From contig NZ_VSRY01000164.1 of assembly GCF_008271805.1 (NCBI RefSeq), forward strand, positions 3,366 to 45,622: a DNA stretch of 42,257 nucleotides, in the 5' to 3' direction. This DNA comes from Streptomyces sp. TRM49041. Its GTDB lineage: Bacteria; Actinomycetota; Actinomycetes; Streptomycetales; Streptomycetaceae. A program made the translations under genes and the position numbers. The stretch's first letter is position 1, and each line of letters opens with the position of its first letter. The notes beneath the pieces are model-generated. The model searched no databases. It saw nothing but the letters and a program-made list of their open reading frames with translations, and had not been told where the DNA came from. Below are positions 15,966-24,481 of this stretch, in pieces.

Positions 15966-16601
15966 ATGCCAACTGTCAGCCACCCCGCCGGTGCCGGTGC
16001 CGGTTGCGGTGCCCGTGCCGGTGTCGCTTCGGCGGTGCATGCCACGCCGCTCGGCCCGCTCGTGCTGGCGGCGACGGACGACGCGCTCGTGCTGTGCCGC
16101 TTCGGCACGCCCGAGGCCGCCGGGGAGCGCCTGGGCAGGGCAGGGCTGCGCACGGTGGGGGAGCGGGAGGCGGGAGCGGCCAGGCGGAGGGTGCTGGACG
16201 AGACCCGCGACCAGCTCGACGCCTATCTGTCCGGCCGGCGCCGTGACTTCACCGTGCCGGTGGACCTCCGGCTCGCCACCCCCTTCAGCCGCCGGACGGT
16301 CCTGGCATTGCGGGACCTCGTCCCGTACGGGCGTACCTCGACGTACTCGCGACTCGCCGAGGCCCTCGGCCGGCCGGGCGCCGCGCGGGCGGTCGGGACG
16401 GCGCTGGGCGCGAATCCGCTGTGCGTGGTGCTTCCCTGCCACCGGATCGTCGGCGCCTCGGGCAGCCTCAACGGCTATGCGGGAGGGCTGGAGGCCAAAC
16501 GGTTCCTGCTCGACCTCGAGGCGGCGGCTGAGCCGTCGAGGCCTGCGGCCGAAGCGGCGGCCGAGCGGGCGGGCGAGCCTGCGGCCTGTCCGTCCCTGTG
16601 A
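15966..16601 (+). CDS. ogt: methylated-DNA-protein-cysteine methyltransferase (Ogt)
   Basis: A 211-aa Ogt-type repair protein. It transfers methyl from O6-methylguanine (and O4-methylthymine) in DNA to its own Cys in a suicide reaction. The active-site motif is VVLPCHRIVG (Cys near residue 158), preceded by the DNA-binding helix region FSRRTVLALRDLVPYGRTST and RAVGTALGANPLC. It is followed by NGYAGGLEAKRFLL, the usual C-terminal signature. ATG at 15966 is 7 bases after GGGAG, and ATG at 15963 is also possible. An Ala/Pro/Glu-rich tail of about 30 residues follows the fold. It is the third gene of the alkylation-defence set. Confidence 0.9.
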   Translation: MPTVSHPAGAGAGCGARAGVASAVHATPLGPLVLAATDDALVLCRFGTPEAAGERLGRAGLRTVGEREAGAARRRVLDETRDQLDAYLSGRRRDFTVPVDLRLATPFSRRTVLALRDLVPYGRTSTYSRLAEALGRPGAARAVGTALGANPLCVVLPCHRIVGASGSLNGYAGGLEAKRFLLDLEAAAEPSRPAAEAAAERAGEPAACPSL

Positions 16602-16672
16602 CCGGTGGGCGTCGGCGCCATCCCCCGTAGTCGGCGCCCACCACTCTCCTTCCGCCACAGAAAGTGGAGCAC

Positions 16673-17503
16673 GTGAGCGCATACGAGACACCGCAGCTGC
16701 CCGGCCTCGACCAGGCCCGTCCGCATCATGGGCCCGCGGCCCGAGACGTCCCACGAGACGTCCCACAAGACGTCCCGCGCGGCCTCCCCGGCGGTCTCGC
16801 CGGCCTACTACCGGCGCTCGACGCCCTCGACTGGCCCGCCCTGGCCGCCGAGCTGGACGAGGAAGGCGTCGCGCTGACCCCGCCGCTGCTGACGCCGGGG
16901 CAGTGCGCGGACCTTCGGGCGCTCTTCGACGATCCCGCGCTGTTCCGCAGCACGGTGACGATGGCGCGGCACCGCTTCGGCGAGGGCCTGTACCGGTACT
17001 TCGCCCGTCCCCTGCCCGAAGTGGTCCAGATCCTGAGGGAGCGGCTCTACCCGCCCCTCGCCCGGATCGCCAACACCTGGGCCGAGCGGCTGGGCGAGCC
17101 GGGGTTCCCGCCCGACCACGAGGGCCTTGTGGCGGCCTGCGCGGCCGCCGGCCAGCACCGACCGACGCCGCTGATCCTCCGGTACGAGCGCGGCGGCTAC
17201 AACTGTCTGCACCAGGACGTCTACGGCGACCTGACGTTTCCGCTCCAGGTGGCGATCATGCTGGACCGGCCGGACGAGGACTTCACGGGCGGTGAAAGCG
17301 TGTTCGTGGAGCAGCGGCCGCGCGCCCAGTCACGCCCCGTCGTCAAGCGCCCGGTGCAGGGACAGGGCCTGGTCTTCACGGTCAACCACCGCCCTGTGCG
17401 CTCGGCACGAGGATGGAGCCGGGTGGTCCTGCGGCATGGGGTGAGTGCCGTGCACAGCGGGCGGCGGCATGCGCTGGGAGTGATCTTCCACGATGCCCGG
17501 TAG
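16673..17503 (+). CDS. 2OG-Fe(II) oxygenase (Oxygenase-NA type), probable DNA alkylation repair
   Basis: A 276-aa protein resembling the Oxygenase-NA family predicted to act on alkylated nucleic acid. The Fe(II) ligands are HQD (His180-x-Asp182, in NCLHQDVYGD) and a distal His in the C-terminal GVSAVHSGRRHALGVIFHD region, with an Arg nearby for 2-oxoglutarate. Other family marks are LRYERGGYNCLHQD and EDFTGGESVFVEQRPRAQSR. GTG at 16673 is preceded by GGAG. GTG at 16664 is an alternative that adds three residues. A short repeated segment (DVP-RDVP-QDVP) lies in the N-terminal linker. It follows ogt by about 70 bases and is the last alkylation gene before the biosynthetic cluster. Confidence 0.85.
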   Translation: MSAYETPQLPGLDQARPHHGPAARDVPRDVPQDVPRGLPGGLAGLLPALDALDWPALAAELDEEGVALTPPLLTPGQCADLRALFDDPALFRSTVTMARHRFGEGLYRYFARPLPEVVQILRERLYPPLARIANTWAERLGEPGFPPDHEGLVAACAAAGQHRPTPLILRYERGGYNCLHQDVYGDLTFPLQVAIMLDRPDEDFTGGESVFVEQRPRAQSRPVVKRPVQGQGLVFTVNHRPVRSARGWSRVVLRHGVSAVHSGRRHALGVIFHDAR

Positions 17504-17726
17504 CCACGCGGCACGGCGGTGCCGGAAACAACCGGCCGAAGGGTAGGGATTCCGCCGCCCCGTTCCAGAAGACCGGCGGATTTGGCATATGCGCTGGTCA
17601 AAGCCTTCCCCTTGGCCCGCGTTCCATGGGAAAACCGCCGCTTCCACTGAAGAATCGCTGGAGAACCGCACCATCCCTCTTGCATACGGTCGCCTTGCGA
17701 GGGCGCAAAGATCTTGTTGCCGCCTC

Positions 17727-17754
17727 GCACCACGGTCAACGCACCACGGTCAAC
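17727..17754. promoter_or_regulatory. 14-bp tandem direct repeat upstream of sznE homologue
   Basis: Two exact copies of GCACCACGGTCAAC (17727-17740 and 17741-17754) end 25 bases before the GTG start. SARP activators bind heptamer direct repeats spaced by 11 bases. Here the period is 14, so this is only a candidate activator site or leader element. Confidence 0.35.
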
Positions 17755-17779
17755 CCGGCGATTCAGCGTGAGGAGCACA

Positions 17780-18874
17780 GTGGCGCATATGCAGCAAGCA
17801 CCAGACGCGGAGATCACGACACCGGGGCACGACGCCGGACGGGGCGGCGTGAACGTGTCGCCGAACAGCTCTCAGCAGCGCCTCATCACGGCGTCGTTGC
17901 AGTCGCTGGCCCAGGAGATGAACGAGATCGCGGACCAGGCGTCCTCGCTGCTCAAGGCGCCCCCCGGGGGTCTGTCCGCCGATTCGGCGGCGTTCTCGCG
18001 CATCGCGCGCAGGACCGTGCCCCGCTGGCACTTCGCCATGCTGAACGACGCCGAGCGCAACGACGCGCTCGCCGCCGCCCTCGAGCGGAGCATCCCGACC
18101 GGGGCGACCGTGCTGGACATCGGCTCGGGGAGCGGACTGCTCGCCATGGCGGCGGCCCGGGCCGGCGCGGCAAGAGTGATCACCTGCGAGATGAATCCAC
18201 TGCTCGCGGAGGTCGCCCGGCAGGTGGTGGACGCCCATGGCCTGGCCGACGTCATCACGGTGATCGGCAGGCCGTCGACCGCGCTGGAGGTGGGCCGGGA
18301 CCTCGACGGCCCGGTGGACGTCCTGGTCTCGGAGATCGTCGACTGCGGCCTCATCGGCGAGGGCCTGCTGCCCTCCGTACGGCATGCGCGGGAGCACCTG
18401 CTCGCACCGCACGGCATCATGCTGCCGTCGGCGGCGCGGCTGTACGGGCGGCTGGTCAGCAGCGAAGCCGTACTGAAGCTGAACCAGGTCACGACGGCCG
18501 ACGGCTTCGACGTCTCACTCATGAACACCCTGGCGACCCGGGGCCACTTCCCGGTACGGCTGGACACCTGGCCGCACCGGTTCCTGTCCGAGGCCGCCCG
18601 CGTGCTGGACTTCGACCTGGCGCGGGACGACCTCGAGCCCGGCGAACGCCCCGTCTCCCTCCTCGCGACCGCCGACGGCGAGGCACACGCCCTGCTCGTC
18701 TGGTTCGAGCTGGACATGGGCGGCGGCATCACCCTGCGCAACTCCCCGGAGAACACCCGCTCGCACTGGATGCAGGGCTGGGTCCCGCTGGAGAAGCCCG
18801 TACCGACGAAGGCGGGCGAGACCGTCTCCTTCCGGCTCCGGTGGAGCGACTACATGCTCAGCGCGCACTGCTGA
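17780..18874 (+). CDS. sznE: SznE-like arginine N-methyltransferase
   Basis: A 364-aa SAM-dependent methyltransferase of the protein-arginine-methyltransferase type. Motif I is VLDIGSGSGLLA (residues about 111-122). The post-I acidic residue lies in VITCEMNPLLAEVA. The double-E loop SEIVDCGLIGEG carries Glu185 and Glu194, which grip the guanidino group. A C-terminal beta-barrel follows. In streptozotocin biosynthesis the related SznE methylates free L-arginine at the guanidine to give N-omega-methyl-L-arginine, the substrate of SznF, and the sznF homologue lies directly downstream here. The GTG start has GAGGAG 5 bases upstream. The assignment rests on family features plus the neighbour. Protein arginine methylation is the alternative. 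Confidence 0.85.
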   Translation: MAHMQQAPDAEITTPGHDAGRGGVNVSPNSSQQRLITASLQSLAQEMNEIADQASSLLKAPPGGLSADSAAFSRIARRTVPRWHFAMLNDAERNDALAAALERSIPTGATVLDIGSGSGLLAMAAARAGAARVITCEMNPLLAEVARQVVDAHGLADVITVIGRPSTALEVGRDLDGPVDVLVSEIVDCGLIGEGLLPSVRHAREHLLAPHGIMLPSAARLYGRLVSSEAVLKLNQVTTADGFDVSLMNTLATRGHFPVRLDTWPHRFLSEAARVLDFDLARDDLEPGERPVSLLATADGEAHALLVWFELDMGGGITLRNSPENTRSHWMQGWVPLEKPVPTKAGETVSFRLRWSDYMLSAHC

Positions 18875-18919
18875 GGTTCTCCTGCACTTCCTTCGACAAC
18901 GACGACAAGGGAGCAAGCG

Positions 18920-20338
18920 ATGAGTCAGGTACCGCGGCACGTCCCGTTCGAACTGAGCGGCACCGCACTGCGCGAGGCCGTCGTGCAGTACGCCACCAAC
19001 CCCATCTACCTCGACAACGAGGACTGGGAGAACCACGACAACCCCTACCGCCGCCAGCTCAGACCGCAGGTCCTCCCGCACCTCGACTACGACCGAGTGC
19101 CTGGCCGCGAGAACATACTCGACTACACGAGCCTGGCCGTGCAGCGCCTGCTCACCTCCGTCTACGAGGCCGACCTCGTGTTCCTCCCCAAGTCCGGCCT
19201 CCAGGGCAAGGAGGACGACTTCCGAGCCTTCTACAGCCCCGGCAACCGCGCCCTCGGAGAAAGGATTCGCCCGGCCCTGGAGCGGTACGCCTTCGGCTTC
19301 CTCGACGACGAGGTCGAGACGTCCGGCAAGTGGACCGCCGCGAGCCTCGACAGCTACCTCGACTCCCTCGACATGGGCGGCGCGGAGGAGCAGACCCCGG
19401 TGGAGGCGGCCATCACCGGCTCCACCGACCCCGAGCGCGCCGCCCGCATGTGGCTGGTGCAGTTCGCGCCCGACTTCCTCTCCGAGGCGTCGCCGATGAT
19501 GCGCAACGTACTCGGCTACTACGGCAGGCCCCAGTCCGAGTGGTTCAAGGTCGTCATCGACGAGTACGGCTACGGGGTCCACGAGACCAAGCACAGCACC
19601 CTGTTCGAGAAGACCCTGGAATCGGTGGGCCTGAAGTCCGATCTCCACCGGTACTGGCAGTACTACCTCAACAGCAGCCTGCTGCTGAACAACTACTTCC
19701 ACTACCTGGGCAAGAACCACGAGCTGTTCTTCCGCTACGTCGGCGCCCTCTTCTACACGGAGAGCTCGCTGGTCGACTTCTGCCGCCGCGCCGACCGGCT
19801 GCTCCGCGGCGTCTTCGGCGACGCCGTCGACACCACGTACTTCACCGAGCACATCCATATCGACCAGCACCACGGGCGGATGGCCCGCGAGAAGATCATC
19901 GATCCGCTGGTGGAGGCGCACGGCGAGGGCGTCATCCCCGAGATCGTGCGCGGCATCGAGGAGTACCGGGTGCTCCTCGACGTCGCCGACGGCGACTTCT
20001 CCGCGCAGATCGCCTGGATGGACGGCCAGCCGGAGCTGAAGAAGCTGCACGACCCCGTCTACGAGGCCCTGCGGGAAGGCCGGGTGGAGGCGCCGGTGGC
20101 GCACCTGGTCGAGCCGCGCGGCGAGCTGTCCAACACCCACTGCCACGAGGGCGACGAGCTGTGCCACATCGTCTCCGGCGTCATGCGCTTCGAGAGCGGC
20201 CTCGGCTCGTCACTGACCCTGCGGGCCGGCGAGGGCGTGGTGATCAAGCGCAACCGGCTGCACGGCGCCAACATCGAGTCCGATGAGTGCGTCTACGAGA
20301 TCCACTCCGTGGGGGACTACCGCAAGTGCCTGTCCTGA
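18920..20338 (+). CDS. sznF: SznF-like N-nitrosating diiron/cupin metalloenzyme
   Basis: A 472-aa protein with an N-terminal helical part, a central heme-oxygenase-like diiron domain (about 140-335) and a C-terminal cupin (about 385-470). Diiron ligands are visible as Glu189, Glu215, His225, Glu281, His311, Asp315 and His318. The cupin iron ligands are His407, His409 and His448. These are the residue numbers I recall for SznF of streptozotocin biosynthesis. SznF hydroxylates N-omega-methyl-L-arginine twice at the diiron site, then rearranges it at the cupin iron to an N-nitrosourea. ATG follows GGGAG by about 7 bases. Its stop overlaps a Rieske gene. Function is inferred from complete ligand conservation and from the sznE neighbour. 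Confidence 0.92.
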   Translation: MSQVPRHVPFELSGTALREAVVQYATNPIYLDNEDWENHDNPYRRQLRPQVLPHLDYDRVPGRENILDYTSLAVQRLLTSVYEADLVFLPKSGLQGKEDDFRAFYSPGNRALGERIRPALERYAFGFLDDEVETSGKWTAASLDSYLDSLDMGGAEEQTPVEAAITGSTDPERAARMWLVQFAPDFLSEASPMMRNVLGYYGRPQSEWFKVVIDEYGYGVHETKHSTLFEKTLESVGLKSDLHRYWQYYLNSSLLLNNYFHYLGKNHELFFRYVGALFYTESSLVDFCRRADRLLRGVFGDAVDTTYFTEHIHIDQHHGRMAREKIIDPLVEAHGEGVIPEIVRGIEEYRVLLDVADGDFSAQIAWMDGQPELKKLHDPVYEALREGRVEAPVAHLVEPRGELSNTHCHEGDELCHIVSGVMRFESGLGSSLTLRAGEGVVIKRNRLHGANIESDECVYEIHSVGDYRKCLS

Positions 20339-20748
20339 CCTTTCCCGTCGCCGGGCGGGACAACTGCGTAGTCGTCGCGGGCACGGCGTACGTGTACGCC
20401 ACGGTGGGCGGCCGGGGGTTCGTGATGCGCGCCCAGTGCCCCCACCGCAGCGGTCCGCTGCATCTGGCCGACGTGACCGAGGACGCCGACCGGCTCGTGT
20501 GTCCGTGGCACGAGCGCAAGACGTCCGTGGCGCGGCTGCGCGCGGAGATCCCCGCGGTGCGGGCGGGCGACCGGGTCACCGCGGTGTTCCCGGACCGCCC
20601 GCCCGCCCGGGGCAGATCGTCGCAGCCGACCGCGTCGGCCGGGTCCGCGTCGTCGGCCCCATCGACCCCGCGGGCGCTCCACGGCGAGGAGACACGGGAG
20701 TACCGGCCCCTGTCACCCGAGTTGGCGCGCCCCGGCCCGGCCGGCTGA
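20326..20748 (+). CDS. Rieske-type [2Fe-2S] protein
   Basis: A 140-aa protein. Residues about 1-95 are a Rieske domain with both cluster-binding motifs: CPHRSGPLHL (CxH) and VCPWHERKTS (CxxH). The remainder is a polar, low-complexity tail (GRSSQPTASAGSASSAPSTP). The GTG start overlaps the last codons of the sznF homologue, so the two are translated together. Diiron enzymes of the SznF kind need two electrons per hydroxylation, so a dedicated electron donor is the most likely role. This is inference. No reductase gene is adjacent. A GTG at 20287 in the same frame would add 13 residues but has no ribosome binding site. Confidence 0.8.
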   Translation: MPVLTFPVAGRDNCVVVAGTAYVYATVGGRGFVMRAQCPHRSGPLHLADVTEDADRLVCPWHERKTSVARLRAEIPAVRAGDRVTAVFPDRPPARGRSSQPTASAGSASSAPSTPRALHGEETREYRPLSPELARPGPAG

Positions 20749-20768
20749 ACCCCTCCGGGCCGACGGGA

Positions 20769-20803
20769 GGCACGGCGAGGAGTGCAACGGCCGGAGCCGT
20801 GCC
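20769..20803. repeat. inverted repeat between Rieske and ATP-grasp genes
   Basis: GGCACGGC (20769-20776) and GCCGTGCC (20796-20803) form an 8-bp stem with a 19-base loop in the 121-bp gap. It may reduce read-through or stabilise the upstream transcript end. Confidence 0.3.
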
Positions 20804-20869
20804 GGTGTTCTACAGGCTGACGACGTGTGCACCGAAGAGACGAGCTACGACATGCGAGGAGAGCGCAAC

Positions 20870-22120
20870 ATGCCGTGGGACGGTGAGAAGCCGCTGCTGC
20901 TGCTGATCGGCAGCAGCGGCCGGGTCAGCAGGGAGTTCATACTTCGGACGGTGAGCCGGCGCTACGCGCTCTGGCTTCTCCAGCCCGCCCCTGTGACCTG
21001 GGAAGAGCCGTATGTCGTCGGGAACACCGTCGTCGACAACACGCGCCCGGAACCGCTGATCGACGCCGCCCGGCGCGTGGCCGCCGAGCACGAGGTGACC
21101 GGCGTCTTCTGCTACGACGAGGGCCTCGTCACCCCGGCCGCCCACGTCGCGCGGGCGCTCGGGCTGCCGGGCAACTCCCCCGAGGCCGTCGCCGCCTGCC
21201 GGGACAAGAACGCCACGCGGATCGCGCTGGAGAAGGCCCGGGTTCCCCAGCCGGCCTCCATCGGGGTGCGCTCCCTGCGGGAGGCGCGGGCCGCGGCGGA
21301 GAAGCTGGGCTTCCCGGTCGTCCTCAAGCCGCGCGGGCTCGCCGGCGGGATGGGCGTACGCAGGGCCGACGGCCCCGACGAGGTGGAGAGCGCCTACCGG
21401 GCCGCCGCCGGCGCCTCCTACCCGGGCGTCCCCGTGTTCGACGTGTCGGTGCTCGTGGAGGAGTACGCCGACGGCCCCGAGATCAGCGTCGACGCCGTCT
21501 TCTTCGAGGGGGAGTGCGTCCCGCTCGTCGTGGCCCGCAAAAAGGTGGGGCTGGCCCCCTTCTTCGAGGAGACCGGCCACGAGGTCGACGGAGCGGACCC
21601 GCTGCTGTCCGACCCGGAGCTCATCGAGGCGCTCCGCGCGAGTCATGCCGCGCTGGGGTTCCACACGGGCGTCAGCCACACCGAGTTCCGGCTCACGGCG
21701 AACGGCCCGCGCCTGATGGAGGTCAACGCCCGGCTGGGCGGCGACATGATCCCCTACCTCGGGGAGCTGGCCACGGGCGTCGACGTCGCCATGGCGGCCG
21801 CCGACGCCGCGGCGGGGCGCCGCCCGGACACCACGGTGCGCCACCGCAAGGCCGCGGCGATCACATTCCTCTACCCGGAGCGGGACATCGAGATCGAGTC
21901 CGTCACCGTGCACGAGGACCGGTTGACGCCGGAGATCCACAGCGCCACCGCGATGGCCGGCTCCGGCGCGGTGCTGCGCCTGCCGCCCCGCGGCTACATC
22001 TCCCGCTACGCCCGGGTCATCGCCCTGTCCGACTCCGGCGACCTGGCCCGTACCGCCCTCCGCCGCGCCCCGGAGATCGTCGAACTCGTGGGCCGCCCGG
22101 CGGAGGTGCCGACCGCGTGA
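20870..22120 (+). CDS. ATP-grasp ligase (carboxylate-amine/peptide type)
   Basis: A 416-aa ATP-grasp enzyme. Residues about 1-100 form the N-terminal Rossmann-like lobe (KPLLLLIGSSGRVSREFILR). The ATP-binding lobe begins with NATRIALEKARVPQPASIGV and FPVVLKPRGLAGGMGVR, the lysine and glycine-rich loop that hold nucleotide. SVLVEEYADGPEISVDAVF and HTEFRLTANGPRLMEVNARL carry the metal-binding Glu and Asn. Enzymes of this type activate a carboxylate as acyl phosphate and join it to an amine. The chosen ATG has GAGGAGAG 7 bases upstream, and upstream GTG or ATG codons lack this. Its stop overlaps the MFS gene. The substrates are unknown but are likely the N-nitroso amino acid or a partner. Confidence 0.85.
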   Translation: MPWDGEKPLLLLIGSSGRVSREFILRTVSRRYALWLLQPAPVTWEEPYVVGNTVVDNTRPEPLIDAARRVAAEHEVTGVFCYDEGLVTPAAHVARALGLPGNSPEAVAACRDKNATRIALEKARVPQPASIGVRSLREARAAAEKLGFPVVLKPRGLAGGMGVRRADGPDEVESAYRAAAGASYPGVPVFDVSVLVEEYADGPEISVDAVFFEGECVPLVVARKKVGLAPFFEETGHEVDGADPLLSDPELIEALRASHAALGFHTGVSHTEFRLTANGPRLMEVNARLGGDMIPYLGELATGVDVAMAAADAAAGRRPDTTVRHRKAAAITFLYPERDIEIESVTVHEDRLTPEIHSATAMAGSGAVLRLPPRGYISRYARVIALSDSGDLARTALRRAPEIVELVGRPAEVPTA

Positions 22121-23484
22121 GCACCACCGAACAGACCTCCCCGGAGGGCCCGAAGGCCGGCCGGCCGTCGATCAGCCAGACCCTCCGGGGCATTCCCGGC
22201 CCGATCTGGCTCGTGCTGATCGGCATGCTCATCAACCGGCTGGGCAACTTCCTGCAGATCTATCTGGTGCTGTACCTCACCGACAAGGGGTTCAGCGTCT
22301 CCGCCGCCGCCTTCGCGCTCGGCGCCTACGGCGTGGGCTCGGTGATCGGTGTGCTGCTGGGCGGCTCGGTCTCCGACCGGGTCGGCTACGCGTGGACCAT
22401 CGTCGGCTCCATGGCACTCGCCGGTCTGCTCACGCTCAGCCTGGTCTATCTCAGCAGTCTGCCCCTGGTCATCGTGGTGTCCGCGGTCATCGGCATGGTG
22501 GCGCAGGCATACCGCCCCGCCTCCTCGGCCCTGCTGGTGGAGTGCACCCCGGAGGAACATCATGTGATGGTGTTCGCCGTGTACCGCATGGCGTTCAACC
22601 TCGGTACGACGGCGGGCCCGCTGCTGGGCGCCCTGCTGATCACCTACTCGTACGACCTGATGTTCTACGTCGACGCGGTGACCTCGGTGGGGTTCGCCCT
22701 GTTCGCCCTGGTCCTGGTGCGCTACGGCGGGTCGAGAGGCACCGCCGGGCCGGAGGAGGACGGCGCGGGCCGGTCGTACCTCGTCGTGGTGCGCGATATG
22801 CGCTACATGCTGTTCCTGCTGGCGCTGTTCCTCAACGCCGTCGTCTACATCCAGCACACGTCCGCGTTGCCGCTCCAGCTCAAGGCCGACGGGCACGGCG
22901 AGACCTTCTACTCCAGCCTGCTGTCGCTGAACGCCCTCATGGTCATCTGCCTGGAGCTGCTGTTCACCAAGTACGTGCAGCATCTCTCGGGCCGGGTCGC
23001 GGTGGCGCTCGGCATCGGCCTGGTGGGCGTCGGCATGAACCTTTACGTCGCCGGACCGGGCATGGCCATGTTCGTCGTCGCGACGGTGGTGTGGACGGTC
23101 GGCGAGATGATCGGCACCCCGACAGCCTCCGCCTGGCCCGGCCGAGTCGCCCCCGCGCACCTGCGGGGCCGTTACATCGCGGCCGCCGCGTTCCCCATGC
23201 AGATCGGGTACGCGGTCGGCCCCGTGATCGGGGTCGCGGCCTGGCAGGCGTCGTCGGCGTCGGTGTGGTGGCTGTGCGGGGTGCTGACCGTGGTGGCCGT
23301 GATCGCCACGGTGTTCGGCATGACCGAGCGGCGGCCCGACGCGGAGGCGGAGGCACCGGCGGCCCCCGACCCGGCTGACCCACAGCAGGCCGGCACCGAG
23401 CCGGCCGACCGACAACAGGCCGCCCCGGACCCGGCGGGCGCGGTCGCTCCGCAGTCCAGGACGGCTGCCGCTGACACCCCCTGA
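22117..23484 (+). CDS. MFS transporter, probable exporter of cluster product
   Basis: A 455-aa protein with 12 membrane segments. MFS marks are NFLQIYLVLYLTDKGFSVSA in the first helix, LLGGSVSDRVGYAWTIVG in loop 2-3, and RPASSALLVECTPEEHHVM in helix 5, typical of drug:H+ antiporters of the MdtH/YfcJ-like group. The C-terminal 55 residues are a disordered Ala/Pro/Asp/Gln tail with a repeated motif (ADPQQAGTEPADRQQAAPDP). The GTG start overlaps the ATP-grasp stop (GTGA). Within a biosynthetic operon for a reactive metabolite, export and self-protection is the likely job. Confidence 0.85.
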   Translation: MSTTEQTSPEGPKAGRPSISQTLRGIPGPIWLVLIGMLINRLGNFLQIYLVLYLTDKGFSVSAAAFALGAYGVGSVIGVLLGGSVSDRVGYAWTIVGSMALAGLLTLSLVYLSSLPLVIVVSAVIGMVAQAYRPASSALLVECTPEEHHVMVFAVYRMAFNLGTTAGPLLGALLITYSYDLMFYVDAVTSVGFALFALVLVRYGGSRGTAGPEEDGAGRSYLVVVRDMRYMLFLLALFLNAVVYIQHTSALPLQLKADGHGETFYSSLLSLNALMVICLELLFTKYVQHLSGRVAVALGIGLVGVGMNLYVAGPGMAMFVVATVVWTVGEMIGTPTASAWPGRVAPAHLRGRYIAAAAFPMQIGYAVGPVIGVAAWQASSASVWWLCGVLTVVAVIATVFGMTERRPDAEAEAPAAPDPADPQQAGTEPADRQQAAPDPAGAVAPQSRTAAADTP

Positions 23485-23524
23485 CCCTCATCCCGCACCG
23501 ATCCGGAAGCGAGCGAAGCAGCGC

Positions 23525-24481
23525 ATGGCCTACGCAGATGGCATCGAGAAGTTCGTGGACACGGTGAACAGCGCCCTGCCGCCGGACTTCTACACCTACC
23601 CCGTCGAAGAGCAGCGCGTCCTGTACGACTCGCTGACCGAGGTGCTCCCGATCCCCGTGCCCGAGGGGGTCCGCCACCGGGACGAGACCGTCACCCACGA
23701 GGGGCGCACAGCCCGGATCAGGATCTACGAACCCGCCGAACGCCGCGGCGACGCCGTGCTGTTCTACATACGCGGCGGCGGCTTCGTCATCGGTTCGCTC
23801 CACAGCCACCACAGCCTGGTCGCCGAACTGGCCGACCGAACGGGCCTGGTGGCGGTCGCCCTGGACTTCGGCATGGCACCGGAGAACCCGTTCCCCGGCC
23901 CCCTGGAGGACTGCTACGCGGGCCTGTGCGGCACCCTCGCGAACCTGCCCGCACTCGGCCTCGACGGCCTCGACCCGGAGGCCGCGGTGCTCTGCGGCGA
24001 GAGCTCCGGGGCGAACATGGCCGTCGTCCTGTCGATGATGGCGCGTGACCGGGGCGGCCCGAGGCCGCGCGGCCAGGCGGTGATCAGTCCCGTGCTGGAC
24101 TTCACCCGCTGGCGGCACGGCGGAGAGGACGCGCCCCTGCTCTCCGGCGGCGAGATGGAGTTCTACACGGCCTGCTACTGCCCGCGGCCCGAACAGGCCG
24201 AGGACCCGTATGTCTCGCCGCTGCTGCGCGGCGAGTTCCACGGCCTGCCGCCCGCCTACGTCGTCGGCTGCGAGATGGACTCCCTGCGCGTCGACGCCGA
24301 GAAGTACGCCGCCCGGCTGCGGGAGAACGGCACGCCGGTGGAGTACGCGGCGGAGGACGGCATGGTGCACGCCCCGGTGCGCGCCCGCCGGGTCAGCGAG
24401 TCGGCCGGGGAGTTCTTCGAACGCTACTGCGCGGCCGTGGCCGGCCTGGCCGGGAAGGGAGCCGTCCATGACGAGCGCTGA
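23525..24481 (+). CDS. alpha/beta hydrolase, HSL (hormone-sensitive lipase) type
   Basis: A 318-aa esterase-like protein. Ser lies in the nucleophile elbow GESSGANMAV, where the usual HSL form is GDSAGG. The acid is probably Asp in CEMDSLRVDAEKYA and the base His in DGMVHAPV. The oxyanion motif reads YIRGGGFVIG, with Arg where the family has His (HGGGF), which could alter activity. It may hydrolyse an ester or amide intermediate, release a carrier, or act as an acyltransferase. The gene overlaps the following ATP-grasp gene by 14 bases. The ATG start has only a weak ribosome binding site. Confidence 0.8.
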   Translation: MAYADGIEKFVDTVNSALPPDFYTYPVEEQRVLYDSLTEVLPIPVPEGVRHRDETVTHEGRTARIRIYEPAERRGDAVLFYIRGGGFVIGSLHSHHSLVAELADRTGLVAVALDFGMAPENPFPGPLEDCYAGLCGTLANLPALGLDGLDPEAAVLCGESSGANMAVVLSMMARDRGGPRPRGQAVISPVLDFTRWRHGGEDAPLLSGGEMEFYTACYCPRPEQAEDPYVSPLLRGEFHGLPPAYVVGCEMDSLRVDAEKYAARLRENGTPVEYAAEDGMVHAPVRARRVSESAGEFFERYCAAVAGLAGKGAVHDER

